From Tolypeutes matacus (Eukaryota; Chordata; Mammalia; Cingulata; Chlamyphoridae): 64,000 nt of DNA. Position numbers and translations under genes: made by a program. Below the pieces are notes generated by a model that was not told where the DNA came from, made no database searches, and was given only the letters and a program-made list of their open reading frames with translations. Each line of letters starts with the position of its first letter. Position 1 is the stretch's first letter. This document shows, piece by piece, positions 24,365-35,700 of this stretch. The stretch is taken from positions 1,999,634-2,063,633 of the forward strand of contig JAKSZT010038599.1 in assembly GCA_026826555.1 (NCBI GenBank), read 5' to 3'.

Positions 24365-25200
24365 ACTGATAGCTATCTCTTTTTTAAAAATTTCATTGAA
24401 GTTTCTCATTCATACATGAATACCCATAAACAATAAGTGTATGGTAAAAATTGGAAGGTTATAGTACAAACATGCATATCATCAAACATGGCTCCCATAT
24501 ATTACCTACCACCAACACCTTGCATTGTCGTGAAACAATTGTTACAAACTATGAAAGAGCATCATCAAAACATTACTACTAGTTATAGCCAATATCGTAC
24601 ATTTGTTGTATTTTCCCCCAACCCACCCACCCAGGTATTGACACGTTTTAGTATTATATACTTGTGTTAATTCATGAGAGAATGTTCTTGTATTTGTTCT
24701 GTTAACCACAGTCCATCTTCCATCACAGGATTCATTGTGTTTTACGGTCTCATGTTTGTACAATCCATTCAAAGTGTACAATCAGTGGCTTTCATATTCA
24801 TCACAGAGTTGTGCCGTTATCACCGCAGTCAATTTTAGAACATTTTCATTATTCTAAAAGGAAAAATCCCATATTCCCTTATAACACCCCCATTGTTGAC
24901 CCTTAGAATCGATATAATAGCTTCTTTGTCATTGCTGCAAAAATATTACAATATTACTGTAAATTATAATCTGTATGTTATTTTAGTTGTAATTTTCCCA
25001 TGTATCATCTATTCTTAACACTTTGTAAAAGAACAAACATTCTTAAACATGCACTATTAACCACAATCTTCATCCACCATCAAAATCACTATGTTATACA
25101 GTTCCTACATTATTCTCTAGCTTCCTTTCAACTGAAATATTATTTCCACAGATAGCTAAATCTTACTTGTCACAAACGAATACCTTTGTATAATTTCATG
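24365..25200 (-). mobile_element. L1 3' UTR, minus strand, about 0.8 kb
   Basis: Left part parallels the type A 3' UTR reverse ('gcattgtcgtgaaacaattg', 'ttacaaactatgaaag'). The middle has 'caaagtgtacaatcagtggc' and 'tgccgttatcaccgcagtca', a classic L1 3' UTR region read in reverse. The right part parallels 4.6-4.85 kb. No ORF2 follows. Confidence 0.7.
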
Positions 25201-25747
25201 TGCTTTTTTCCAGACCTCTCTTTACATCATCTAGATATTGTCTAGAATTTCAGTTCTGGGTTATTATTGGTGTAATTCATCTTTTCCTTTGCCAAAACTA
25301 CAATAGCTGCTACCAAGATGGATTTCCACCTTTTCTTTCTGCAAGTCTTAGAGGATCTCTTAGATTTGTTTGTTTGATTATCTGAGCGGTTGTCCAAAAT
25401 TTTCAATGTGAACCAGCATGTGTCAAAGGTTTTAAGACCTAAATGTCCCATCAGCTTTTTATTGTGCACTCAAATTTAATTATAAGTTTGGCTTTATATA
25501 AAATACTTAATTTCAAATCTCTTTTGCTTCTGTACTTAATATATATAAACACATAAAAGTCCATACACACAACTGCTGTTTTGTATAATTTGTTGTTTTT
25601 GAGACTTTTGATCTTTATATGATTCTTATGCATTTCACATGATCTGTTCTTTATTTGGTCTCCTATCATTTTCACTTTGTCTTTAAATTCTTATATACGC
25701 ACTGTAATATATCTGAGTGTATTTCCTTATATCTCATGTTTGGCATT

Positions 25748-26145
25748 GTCTTAGCTTTCTAGGGCTGCTCTAACAAATACTACAGATTGGTTGTCTCACA
25801 GTTTTGAAGTCTAGAAGTCCAAAATCAAGGGGCTGACAGGATTATGCTTTCTCTGATGTTTGAAGCACTCTCCTTGTGACTTGCCAGCAATTGAGAACTC
25901 AATATCTGCCTTTGTCACATTGATATGTTTCCTTTCTCTCCTTCTCACCCCTACTACTGTGACCAAAGCTCCTCTGTTTATAAAGGCTACAGTCATATTG
26001 GATTAAGACGCACCCCCAATTAGTTGGCATTATCTTAATAGGATCTTTGAATATCCTATTTAAAAATGATTTCACAATCACAAGACTGGGAGTTAGGACT
26101 TGAACCTGGTCCTTGTGGGGGAGATGATTTGATCCATATCTGCCA
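25748..26145 (-). mobile_element. MaLR-type LTR, solo, minus strand
   Basis: 'ttgtcttagctttctagggc', 'tctcacagttttgaagtcta', 'cacgacc'-free middle, then 'ggctacagtcatattggatt', 'caatcacaagactgggagtt' and a final TCTGCCAT. Same group as 2571-3335 and 59.0 kb. Confidence 0.75.
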
Positions 26146-26429
26146 TCCTTTCAACCAAATGCTTCATCTTTCTTTAATTCTCCAAAGTTTATCTTTAATA
26201 TTTATTCAAATACTTCCTCATATAGAAATTATTTCTTTTCTTTTTACTGGTTTCTTGGACTTTATTTTTAGAGCAGCTTAAGATTTATAGAAAAATTGCA
26301 CAGAAAGTTTAGAGAGTTCCCTTATACCCCTCAGTCCTACACACAAACACACACACCACACAGTTTCCCCTCTTGTTAAGACCTTTCATTACTTTGGTTT
26401 ATTTGTTAAATTTAATGAACTAATATTTT

Positions 26430-26945
26430 ATTTTTATTATATTTTTTATTTTTAATTTTTAAAGATATTTAGATTACATAAATGATACATAAAAAAAATG
26501 TAGTGTATCCCCATATGCCCTATTCCCTACCCCTCCCACACTTTCCCACATTAACAACCTCCTTCATTAGTGTGGTACATTTCTTATAATTGATGAACAC
26601 ATTTTGGAGCATTGCTACAAAGTGTGGATTATAATTTACATTGTAGTTTAAACTCTCTCCCACACAATTTTTAAGTTATGACAAGATATATAATGGCCTG
26701 TATCTGTCATTGCAATGTCATGCAGGACAATTCCAATGTCCCAAAAATGCCCCTATATTACAGCTATTTTTCCCCTTTCCCTCACCTTAGAACCTTTAGT
26801 GGCCACTGCCTCCACATCAATGATAAAAGTTCTTCTATTGCTAGAATAACAATAAGTCTATAGTAGAATAACAGTAAGTCTGCTCTAGTCCATTGTTCAT
26901 TCCCCAATCTTGAGGATTCTGGGATGGTGATACTGTTTTATCTGT
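26430..26945 (-). mobile_element. family B retroposon, minus strand, 5'-truncated
   Basis: Begins with a T-rich tract and reads as the reverse of the last 500 bp of the family B element: 'ttcattagtgtggtacattt', 'gcaatgtcatgcaggacaat', 'agttcttctattgctagaat', 'cattccccaatcttgaggat'. Parallels 57.6-58.07 kb (reverse). Confidence 0.8.
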
Positions 26946-26959
26946 TTGTCTGACACTCG

Positions 26960-27760
26960 TCAACAAAGCACCTGGTTTTATGAGGCTTATATTTTAATGG
27001 GGGTGACAGAAGGTAAACAACAGCTATAAAGCTAAATAAGGAAATTATATTACTTGTTCAAATATGATAACTATTATGGGGAAATAAAGAAAAATTGGAT
27101 CACGATGAGAAGAATCAAGATTGCTGTGGGATGGTTGGATGTGATTTTAAATAGGAAGGTTGGTGTAGTCATCATATGAACAAAGTATGAAAGATATTTT
27201 TTGCCAAGAAATATCTGCAGTAAGACCACTGCAGACGAAGGGGTTGGTTATTGCAAACACCATAAGATTAGATTGTGCCTGGCGCATAGACCAAAGCAAG
27301 GTGACCACTTTGGCTGTGGAAATGAGCCAGTGGATAAGGAGTAGGAAATGAGGTCACAGAGGTTAAATGAGTAACTAGATCATGTAAAAACTTGAATGTC
27401 ACTGTAAGGCTCTCACCTTTAGATTTGAAAGCTTACAATGTGATAGAAATTTTGCTAATGACTTAGTATTCAACTTTTCCAAACCTCAAGGAATCTTATT
27501 TTAGTAGAAGACAATAACAAAGAGAGGTAAGGCTTTTACAAGTATTATGAGAATGGTTTGTAGGAAGGCATGGCAGCACAAGAAGGCAGCAACCAAAATC
27601 AGACTGAGGTTTTGACTTGCTATGTGAAGAAAATCTTTAAAGAGAAATTGGGCTTAATTGGAATGAGAGGTTATTAGGGATAGTTAGGAAAGAGGAGCAA
27701 GAGGAGAAGTCACACTTAGGAAGGGGATAAGGAATATACAAAGGAAAGTAATTAATTACT
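26960..27760 (+). mobile_element. ancient mammalian interspersed repeat, family unassigned
   Basis: 'ttttaatgggggtgacagaa', 'aaataggaaggttggtgtag', 'ggaaatgaggtcacagaggt' and 'ctagatcatgtaaaaacttg' follow, in order, an old mammalian repeat consensus. The copy is strongly diverged. No coding. Confidence 0.5.
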
Positions 27761-27984
27761 ATATATTTCTTTTAAAAAACATGATTATTGGAAAATCTAC
27801 TTGGTGTCCTAAATTAACAACTTCTTCTCTTTCTTTAACTTTTCCTCATAGCTTATGGTATAGAAATGGACCCTTAGCTCAATTTCAGAATTGTTGCTAC
27901 CACCCTGAAAAATAGCCTTTTCTTTGGAATTTATTTTTTAAAAATGACTCTCTTGCTTTGCATTCAAAGTATGGACTAAGCACT

Positions 27985-29835
27985 TTTGTTAAAACAAACA
28001 AACAAACAGCTTTGTTGCATCTATTTAATATATATTAAACTGAACATTTTTAAAGTATACAGTACGATGTTTTTTGACAAATGTTTACAACCATTAAGGT
28101 ATCACCTATAGATGATGAAAATAACCAAACACTCTAAAACTTTCCTCAGAAACCTGTATAATCCATTTTAGTTGCCCTCCCCCTCTCGAGTACTCTTCCC
28201 TAATCCCAGGAAACCAGATATGCTTCTTTCACTATACATTAGCTTGTGTTTTCTAGAATTTTATAGAAATAAATCACACAGTAGGTACTCTTCATTGTCT
28301 GGCTTCATTGACTCATAATTATTTTGAGAATAACTCATGTTATTGTGTATGTCAATAGTTCATTCCTTTTTGTGCCTGAGTAGTATCTTCTTATATGGAC
28401 ATACAACTTTTATTTATCATTGACCTGTTGGTAGACTTTTATGTTGTTTCCAAGCATTAGTAATGACAAAGTTGCTATGAACATTCATGTAAAATTTTTT
28501 GCATAAGCATATGTTTTCACTTATCTTGGGAAATACTTAGGAGTAGAATGGCTAGTTCATATACTAGGCGCATGCTTAATCTTTAAGAAACTTCCAAACT
28601 ATTTTTCAAAGTGGTTGTATCATGCTTACATTCCCACTGGCAGTTGTGAGATTTGCAGTTGATTCACTACCTTTTCACATTGGATATACTCAGTCTTTAA
28701 ACTTTCAGCCATTCTAGTAGAACTATAGGGGCATCTCATTTGGATTTTAATTTGTGTATTTCTCATAAGTGTTGAGATTTTTTTTTGTGCTTATAGGTCA
28801 TTGATACATTATTTGTTAATGCATCTATTCCTATCTTTTCTCAATTAAAAAAAAAACATGTTCTCTTTTGTTATGGTAAGATTTTTTTCTAAATTCTGAG
28901 TACATATCCTTTATCAGGTATGTGATTTGCAAATATTTTCTCCGTTTCTGACTTGCTATTTTATTTATTTTTTAATTTTCTTAACAGTATTTTTCAATAT
29001 CAGAAGTTCGTAAATTCAAGTAATTACTTTTCCACTAGAATCTTTATTCTTTTAGGTTCTATATTTCAATCCATGGTCCATTTAAGTTAATTTTTACTTA
29101 TGGTATGAGTCCTGCATCAAAGTTGTTCTCTTTTTTATTCTATATGAATACTTCTTTCTTGTAGTACAATTTGTTGAAAAGATTATCCTTCTCCACCAAG
29201 ATGCTTAAGACCCTGTGTCAAAAATCAGTTGCTCAGTGCTGTGGTGTGTTGGTGAAGTGTTGTTGTAAGGAAATTCTACACGTGTCCATGATTGTTTTGT
29301 AAGTTTAAAACTTCTGCAATAAAAATACATTTTAAGAAATCAGTTGCTCATATAGGTATGAATCTCATTCTGGACTTGGTTGAATTCATCCATTTGTCTA
29401 CTGATACCATTACCACATTCTCAAACATTATAGCTTTATAAGAAGTCTTGAAGTCAAGTTCTGTAAATTCTCCAACTTTGTTCTTTTTCAATTTAATTTT
29501 GGTTGTTCGAGGTCCTTTTTATTTCTATATGAATTTTAGAATCAGCTTAATTAAGCCACACACAAACACATACATACACACAACAGCCTGCTGGAATTTT
29601 AAAAAAATAAATCAGTTTTAATTCATCCAAAGTGCACAATCAGTGGTATTTGGTATAATCACATAGTTGTGCATACATCATTTCAATCATTATTAGAGCA
29701 TTTCATTATTTCAACAACAATAATAATAATAAGCAGACAAACAAACAAACAAGAAATTTCTTCACCTCTCAATCTCTCTGTGGTTCCCCTGCCATACAGA
29801 GCTGCTATTTCTGGCTATTTCGCACATTTATTTAT
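27985..29835 (-). mobile_element. old L1 (L1M-like) 3' UTR and ORF2 C-terminal end
   Basis: On the + strand the reverse of an L1 3' UTR is clear: 'cctgagtagtatcttcttat', 'cttccaaactatttttcaaa', 'cattcccactggcag', 'tttaatttgtgtatttctca'. ORF2 C-terminal remnants follow up to about 29560. Two diverged copies of the 'gcacaatcagtgg' 3' UTR block (29625 and 29895) show that more than one L1 3' end is stacked here. Interrupted by a 101-bp L1 tail at 29236-29336. Confidence 0.8.
29236..29336 (+). mobile_element. very short L1 3' end insertion with 14-bp target duplication
   Basis: Only the terminal L1 3' end is present ('ggtgtgttggtgaagtgttg', 'ccatgattgttttgtaagtt', then AATAAAAATACATTTTAAG). The 14-bp word aaatcagttgctca occurs at 29222-29235 and 29337-29350, restoring the older L1 sequence across the join. 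The tail matches the 3' end at 44.02-44.09 kb. Confidence 0.9.
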
Positions 29836-29839
29836 TTAT

Positions 29840-32800
29840 TTTTAAGCAGTTTTATTGAGATATACTTACATACCATGTGATCTATCCAAAGTGTATAATC
29901 AACGGCTTTTAGTATAATCACATTGTTGTGCACTCACCACACAAAAAATTTTAGAACAATTTCACTTCTCAGTCCCTCTATCCTTCCCCAGGCTTACATA
30001 ACCACTAATCTAATTTCATCTTTATAAATTGATTTAATTTTGAGGAGGTCCCATTTATATATTTTTTCTTTCTTTCTCATGCTTTGGGTGTAAGGTCCGA
30101 GAAACCACCACCTACCACAAGATCTTAAAGATGTTTCCCCACATTTTCTTCTAGGAGTATTATGGTCCTGGCTTTTATGTTTAAGTCTTTGAACCACTAT
30201 GGATTGATTATTATATAGGGAGTGATCTATGGGTCCTTTGTCATTCTTTTGGTTATGGATATTGAGTTCTCCTAACACCATTTATTGAAGAGACTGTTTT
30301 GTCCTGTTAACATGGCTTTGGTAGGTTTGTCGAAACCAGTTGGCCATAGAAAATAGGTTTTATTTCTAGACTTTCAGTTCTATTCCCCTGATCAATGTGT
30401 CTATCTTTAGGCCAATACCATGCTGTTTTAACCACTGTACCTTTGTAATATGTTTCAAGTTCAGTCAGTAAAATTCCTCCCACATTGCTCTTCTTTTTTA
30501 GAATACTTTTGGCTATTCTGGTGCACTTTCCCTTCCAAATGAATTTGGTATATGCCTTTTCTATTTTTGTAAAGTAAGCTGTTGGAATTTTGATTGGTAT
30601 TGCTTTGAATCAATAATCAGTTTGGGTAGGATTGACATCTTCCTGATATTTAGTCTTCCAATCCATGAAAATGTAATGTCTTTTCATTTGTTTAGGTCAT
30701 CAATGATTTTTATTTTAGCATTGCATGTTAGTTTTCTGCATATAGATCCTGTACTTCTTTGGTTAAATTAATTCCTAGGTATTTGAGTCTTTTTGTTGCT
30801 ATTTTAAATGGAATATTTTCCCTGATTTCCTCCTCAGTTTGTTTAACATTATCAGAAACATTACTGATTTTTGTGTGTTGATCTTGTTACCTGACACTTT
30901 GCTGAACTCATTTATTAGCTCAAGTATCTTTGTCATAGACATTTCAGATTTTCAAAATATAGGATCATGTTATCTGTCTCTTTTCCTATCTGGATGCTAT
31001 TTATTTATTTATTTTTCTTGTCCAATTACTCTAGCTAGAACTTCTAGCACAATGTTGAAAGCAGTGGTGACAGTGGGCATCTTTGTCTTTTTCCCAATGT
31101 TAAAGGGAAAGAGTTCAACTTTTTGTAATTGAGTGTGATGTTGGCTATGGTTTTTTCATATATGCCCTTTATCGTATTGATGAATTTTCCTTCTATTCCT
31201 ATCTTCCAAAGTGCTTTTATCAAGATAGGATGCTTGATTTTGTCGAATACATTTTCTGCATCAATCGAGATGGCCATGTGCTTTTTTCCTTCAATTTGTT
31301 AATGTGATGTATTACATTAATTGATTTTCTATGTTGACCACCCTTGCATGCCAGGAATAAATTCCACTTAGTCATGGTGTATAAGTCTTTTAATATACTG
31401 TTATAGTCTATTTGCAATTATTTTGTTGAGAATTTTTGCACCTATCTTCATCAGAGAGATGGGTCTGTAATTTTATTTTCTTGTAGTGTCTTTATCTGGC
31501 TTTGGCATTAGGGTGATGTTGGCTTAATAAAATGTATTGGGTAATTTTCCTTCTTATTCATTTTTTTTTGGAACATTTTAAACAGGATTGGTGTTAATTC
31601 TTCTTGAAATGCTTGGTAGAATTCACTTGTGAAGCCATCTGGCCCTGGACTTTTCTTTGCTGGGAGATTTTTGATGATGATTCAATCTCTTTAAATGTGT
31701 TTGCTTTGTGAAGTTCTTGTATTTCTTGTAGCATCAGTGTAGGTTGTTTGTGCATTTCTAGGAATTTGTCCATTTCATCTAGGTACTCTAGTTTGTTGGC
31801 ATACAGATTCTCATAATATCCTCTTATGATCCATTTTATTTCTGTGGGATCAGTTGTAACTCCCCTCCCCACTTCATTTCTGATTTTATTTATTTGTGTC
31901 TTCTCTCTTTTTTGTTGGTCTAGCTAAGAATTTGTCAATTTTATTGATCTTCTCAAAGAACCAGTTTTTGGTTTTGTTGATTTTCTCTGTTTTTTCTCAA
32001 TTTTGTTTATTCTCTAATATTAATGATTTCTTTCCTTCTGATTGTTTTGGGAATGGTTTGCTGTTCTTTTTCAAGCTTCTCCAGTTATTCAGTTAGATCT
32101 TTGATTTTTATTCTTTCTTCTTTTTTAATAGAGGCATTTAACCCTATAAATTTTCCTATCAGCACTCCTTCCCTGTAACCTGTAAGTTTTGATAAGTATT
32201 GTTCTTGTTTTCATTTGCCTCAATGTATTTACTAATTTCACTTATTTTTTTCCTTGAACCACTGATTATTTAGGAGTATGTTGTTCAGCCTCCATACATT
32301 TGCAATTTTACCTCGTTCTCATCTATTTTTGATTTCCAGTTTCATTCCACTATAATCTAAGAAGATACTTTGTATAATTTCAATCATTATATATTTACTG
32401 AGAACTGCCTTGTGAATTAACATGTGGTCTATCCTGGAAAAAGATCCATGAGCACTTGAGAAGAATGTATAACCTGCTGAGTTTGTGCACAATGCTCTGT
32501 ATAGGTCTATTAGGTCTAGCTTGTTTATCATATTGATCAAGTTCCCTATTTCCTTGTTGATCTTCTGTGTAGTTGTTCTACCTAATGATGTGAGTGGTAT
32601 GTTGAATTCTCTATTCTTGTAGAGATATATATTTCTCCCTGCAGTTTTGCCAGTTTGCCTCATGTATTTTAGGGCACCCTGGTTAGGTGCATAGATATTT
32701 ATAACTGCTATTCTTCTTGGTGGATTGTCCCTTCTATTAATATATAATGGTCTTCTGTATCTCTTATAATTTTTTGCATTTAAAGTCTATTTTTGTCTGA

Positions 32801-34291
32801 TATTAGTATAGCTATCCCTGCTCTTTTATGGTTACTCTTTGCATGAAGGATCTTTTTCCAACCTTTCACTTTCAGCCAGTTTGTTTACCTGGGTCTAAGG
32901 TGAGTCTCTTGTAGGCAACGTATGGATGGCCTATGTTTTTATTTTAAATCCATTTTGTCAGCATTTATCTTCTGATTGGGGAGTTTAATTCATTCACATT
33001 CAATGATATTACTGTAAACTTAATATTTACTTCCACCATTTTATTCTTTGGTTTTCATATGTCACATCTTTAATTGCCTATCTTTTAACTCTTTTGGTTA
33101 TCATTTCTGCTGTTCTTGTCTTCTATACTTTCCTCCAAGCCTCTCTCTTCTGTCTTTTTCTTTCAGGCTGTAAGGCTCCCTTTAATATTTCCCACAAAGG
33201 TGGATTCGTTTTTACAAACTCTCTTAGTTTCTGTTTGTTTGTCAATATTTTAAACTTTCCTTCATATTTGAAGGACAATTTTGCTGGGTAAAGAATTCTC
33301 AGCTGGCAGTTTTTCTCTTTCAATATCCTAATTGTTTCACACCACTGTCTTCTTTTCTCCATGGTTTCTGATTAGAAATTCACATTAAGTCTTAATGGGC
33401 ATCCCTTGTACATGATAGCTTGCTTCCCCCTTGCTGCTTGCAGAATTTCATCTTTATCTTTGATTTTTGACATTCTGAGTAGTATGTGTCTTGGAAATAG
33501 GTCTATTTGGATTTATGCTGAATGGGGTACATTGTGCTTCTTAGACATTTAAGTTCATTTCTTTCATGAGAGTTGGGAAGTTTTCAGTCTTATTTTTCTC
33601 AAATACTCTTTCTGCAGCTTTCCCCTTCTCTTTTTCCAGAACTCCCTTGACACATATGTTGTTGTGTTTTGTGTTCTCACTCAACTTACTGAGCCCCTGC
33701 TCAATTTTTTCCATTCTTTTCTCTCTATGTTCTTTCCTTTCTTCAATTTCAGCTGCTTTGTCTCCTGTATCACTTATTCTTTATTATATCATTTTTTTTA
33801 AAGATTTTATTTATTTATTCATTTATCCCCCCCTTGCTGCTTGTGCTCGCTGGTTCAGCTAACCACGCTGCGCGGGCGGGCTTGCCTTCACCAGGAGGTC
33901 CCGGGAACCGAACCCGGGGCCTCCCATATGGTAAACAGGAGCCCTACTGATTGAGCTACAGCTGCTTCCCTATTATATCATTTTGAGTCTGCTATTGTAT
34001 GCCTCCAATGTGTTTTTTATCTCACTTATCATGTCTTTCATTCCCATGAGTTCTACTATTTTTCTATTCAGCTTTTCAAATTCTTCTTTGTGCTCAGCCC
34101 ATGTCTTCTTGATGTCCTTTATCTTTTTAGCCATATTGTCTTTCTACTCATTCATTTGGAAATTTGTGTGCATCTCATCAATTAGTTGTCTCAAATCTTG
34201 TGTGTCTTCTGGAGCGTTGATATATTTCTTTTCTTGGACTGCTTCTATTTTCTTAGTATGGCTTGTAAATTTTTGGCTGATGTCTAGACAT
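29840..34291 (-). mobile_element. L1, ORF2 plus most of ORF1, degenerate, 5'-fused to a ZC4H2 retrocopy
   Basis: Read on the minus strand: ORF1 C-terminal domain (about 34290-33120; a fragment contains LRILYPAKLSFKYEGKF), then ORF2 with endonuclease (32663-32319; SRIDHML box present), reverse transcriptase (31277-31044; ISIDAENVFDK corresponds to motif A and CPLSPLL to motif B) and C-terminal region to about 30000, with a short 3' UTR to 29840. RT motif C, normally ADDM, reads TDNM near 30985, so a catalytic Asp is lost. Many stops and frameshifts; it cannot be active. A SINE interrupts ORF1 at 33796-33970. The L1 5' end is replaced by ZC4H2 sequence. Confidence 0.85.
33796..33970 (-). mobile_element. 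tRNA-Ala-derived SINE (DAS-like), young copy
   Basis: Flanked by a perfect 14-bp duplication tattatatcatttt (33782-33795, 33971-33984). Read on the minus strand it starts GGGAAGCAGCTGTAGCTC, with an A-box-like TAGCTCAATCAGTAGG (about 33959-33944) and a B box GGTTCGGTTCC (33914-33904). A CpG-rich middle (gcgcgggcgg) and an AAATAAATAA tail follow. The head resembles tRNA-Ala, as in armadillo DAS SINEs. Retained CpGs, a perfect duplication and intact boxes make this the youngest-looking insertion in the window. Confidence 0.9.
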
Positions 34292-34640
34292 CACATGGTC
34301 CTTCAATGGTTTATACTCATCATGCAGCCACCAGGTAGTTTTTAGCAGCTTGTTCAGATCATTCTCAGAGTGTTTGATGGTGTTCTCCATCACACTGTTG
34401 TCATCATGGATCAGTTGACGTTCCTCCACATGGGCTATCTTCTCCTGTAGCAAGAAGTTTATCTCCTGCTTGTATTCTTTCAAGTGCCTGTCCTCAGACT
34501 TAAGGGTTTCAAACTCAGCCTTCAAGTGGGACCTGATCTTTTCCATCTGCAGGGTCTTGTTCCTGGTTTCTTTAATCTTTCTAATTTCCACATAATGTCT
34601 TGCTCATCAGCCATGCTTTTCACTCCCAATTTCACAAATG
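34292..34640 (-). pseudogene. ZC4H2: partial processed ZC4H2 retrocopy (5' part only)
   Basis: The minus strand begins ATGGCTGATGAGCAAGA at 34614, giving [12 protein letters not shown], the N-terminus of the zinc-finger C4H2 protein. A 1-bp deletion near codon 14 shifts the frame. The shifted frame (to 34292) continues with [35 protein letters not shown] and [12 protein letters not shown], all in ZC4H2 order and covering its coiled-coil half without introns. Similarity stops abruptly after DHV, where L1 ORF1 sequence begins on the same strand, so the C-terminal C4H2 zinc finger is absent. About 25 bp of possible 5' UTR precede the ATG. ZC4H2 is normally an intron-containing X-linked gene of about 224 codons; this is an intronless, truncated, frameshifted pseudogene. 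Identification is from memory of the family. Confidence 0.88.
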
Positions 34641-34764
34641 GGAGTCACAAATGTACAAAAACACCAGCTTTAACATATGATTTTAATGATAAAATTTTTC
34701 TTGTCTATCACAAGATTTATATACTTTATTTTCATTTTTCACTCAATACTTTATAATTTCACTT

Positions 34765-35070
34765 CTTTAACTTTATTTATTTATTTATTTTGAAATACTG
34801 GGACCAGGGATTGATCCCAGGACCTCATATGTAGGAGGCTGGAGCTCAACCACAGAACCACATAAGCTCCCCTGAGTTGACTCATTCATCTGTTTGCTTG
34901 CAGTTTTGCTTGTTGTTTGCTCATTGTTTTTTATTTCCCCTCATTGTTTTTACTCATTGTTTTTTGCTCGTTTTCTGTTTTGTTTTCTTTAAGAGGCATT
35001 GGGAACTGAACCCGGGACCTCCCATGTGGGAGGCAGACATTCAATGGCTTGAGTCACATCTGATCCCCTC
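34765..35070 (-). mobile_element. two head-to-tail tRNA-derived SINE units
   Basis: Two minus-strand units: one ending at about 34875 ('gggattgatcccaggacctc', '(ttta)n' tail at 34770-34788) and one at about 34975-35070 ('gggaactgaacccgggacct', 'gagtcacatctgatcccc') with a long T/G-rich tail of CTCATTG-type units (34880-34970). The word taatttcactt at 34754-34764 and 35071-35081 brackets the pair, suggesting insertion as a dimer or one unit landing in the tail of the other. Confidence 0.8.
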
Positions 35071-35081
35071 TAATTTCACTT

Positions 35082-35700
35082 TTGATTTCTTCTTTGATAC
35101 TAGAGTTATATAATTTAAAATTATTGTGGATTTTCCAGATATGTTTCTCTTATTCATTTCTGATTTAAATCCATTTGGTCAGAGAATATATTTGGATACC
35201 CATAAGTCTTCAAAATATACTGACACTTTTTTTGTGGACCAATATGTGGTCTGTCTTGGTAAATATTCCATGTGAACCTCGAAAAATCTATATTCTGCTG
35301 TTTTTGTGTAGAGTGATCTATAAATATCAATCATTTCCAGTTGTTTGGCGGTATTGTTCAGGTCTCCTATATCCTTAAACATTTTTTTGCTCCTTTTTAT
35401 ATCAATTAGTTGCCAATTTCTCTATTTCTTCTATCAAGTGTCAGTTTTTGTCCTGTGTGTGTATGTATGTGTGTATGTGTGTGTGTGTGTGTGTGTATTT
35501 TTTAGGAGGTCCTGGGGATTGAAACTTGGACCTCATCATGGGAAACAAGTGCTCAGACCACTGAGCTACACCCACTCAGTGTTTTGGAGCTCTGTTATTA
35601 GGTGCATTAACTTTAAGAATTATTATGCTTTCTTGATGAATTCATTACTTTATCTATTTGAAATAATCTTATTTATCTCTGGTAACATATTTTGCTCCTA
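35082..35700 (-). mobile_element. old L1 ORF2 endonuclease-region fragment
   Basis: Reverse of an L1 ORF2 N-terminal segment: 'ctgatttaaatccatttggt', 'gtggaccaatatgtggtctg', 'aaaatctatattctgctgtt'. A minus-strand frame at 35179-35382 holds ETIDIYRSLY-like remnants (EMIDIYRSLYTKTAEYRFF). It parallels 32300-32560 of the adjacent L1 but is more diverged, so it is a separate, older insertion. It contains a TG microsatellite (35453-35498) and a SINE (35499-35580). Confidence 0.7.
35499..35580 (-). mobile_element. tRNA-derived SINE, older copy next to a (TG)n tract
   Basis: 'ggaggtcctggggattgaaa', 'ggacctcatcatgggaaaca' and 'ctgagctacacccactca' are the reverse of the SINE head. The B-box region is decayed (gattgaaac for the expected gaaccgaacc). 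The adjacent TG repeat lies at its tail side. Confidence 0.8.

Noticed and set aside
33796..33970. Functional tRNA gene
   Set aside because: It has A and B boxes, but the cloverleaf cannot be completed and it carries a SINE body, A-rich tail and target duplication.
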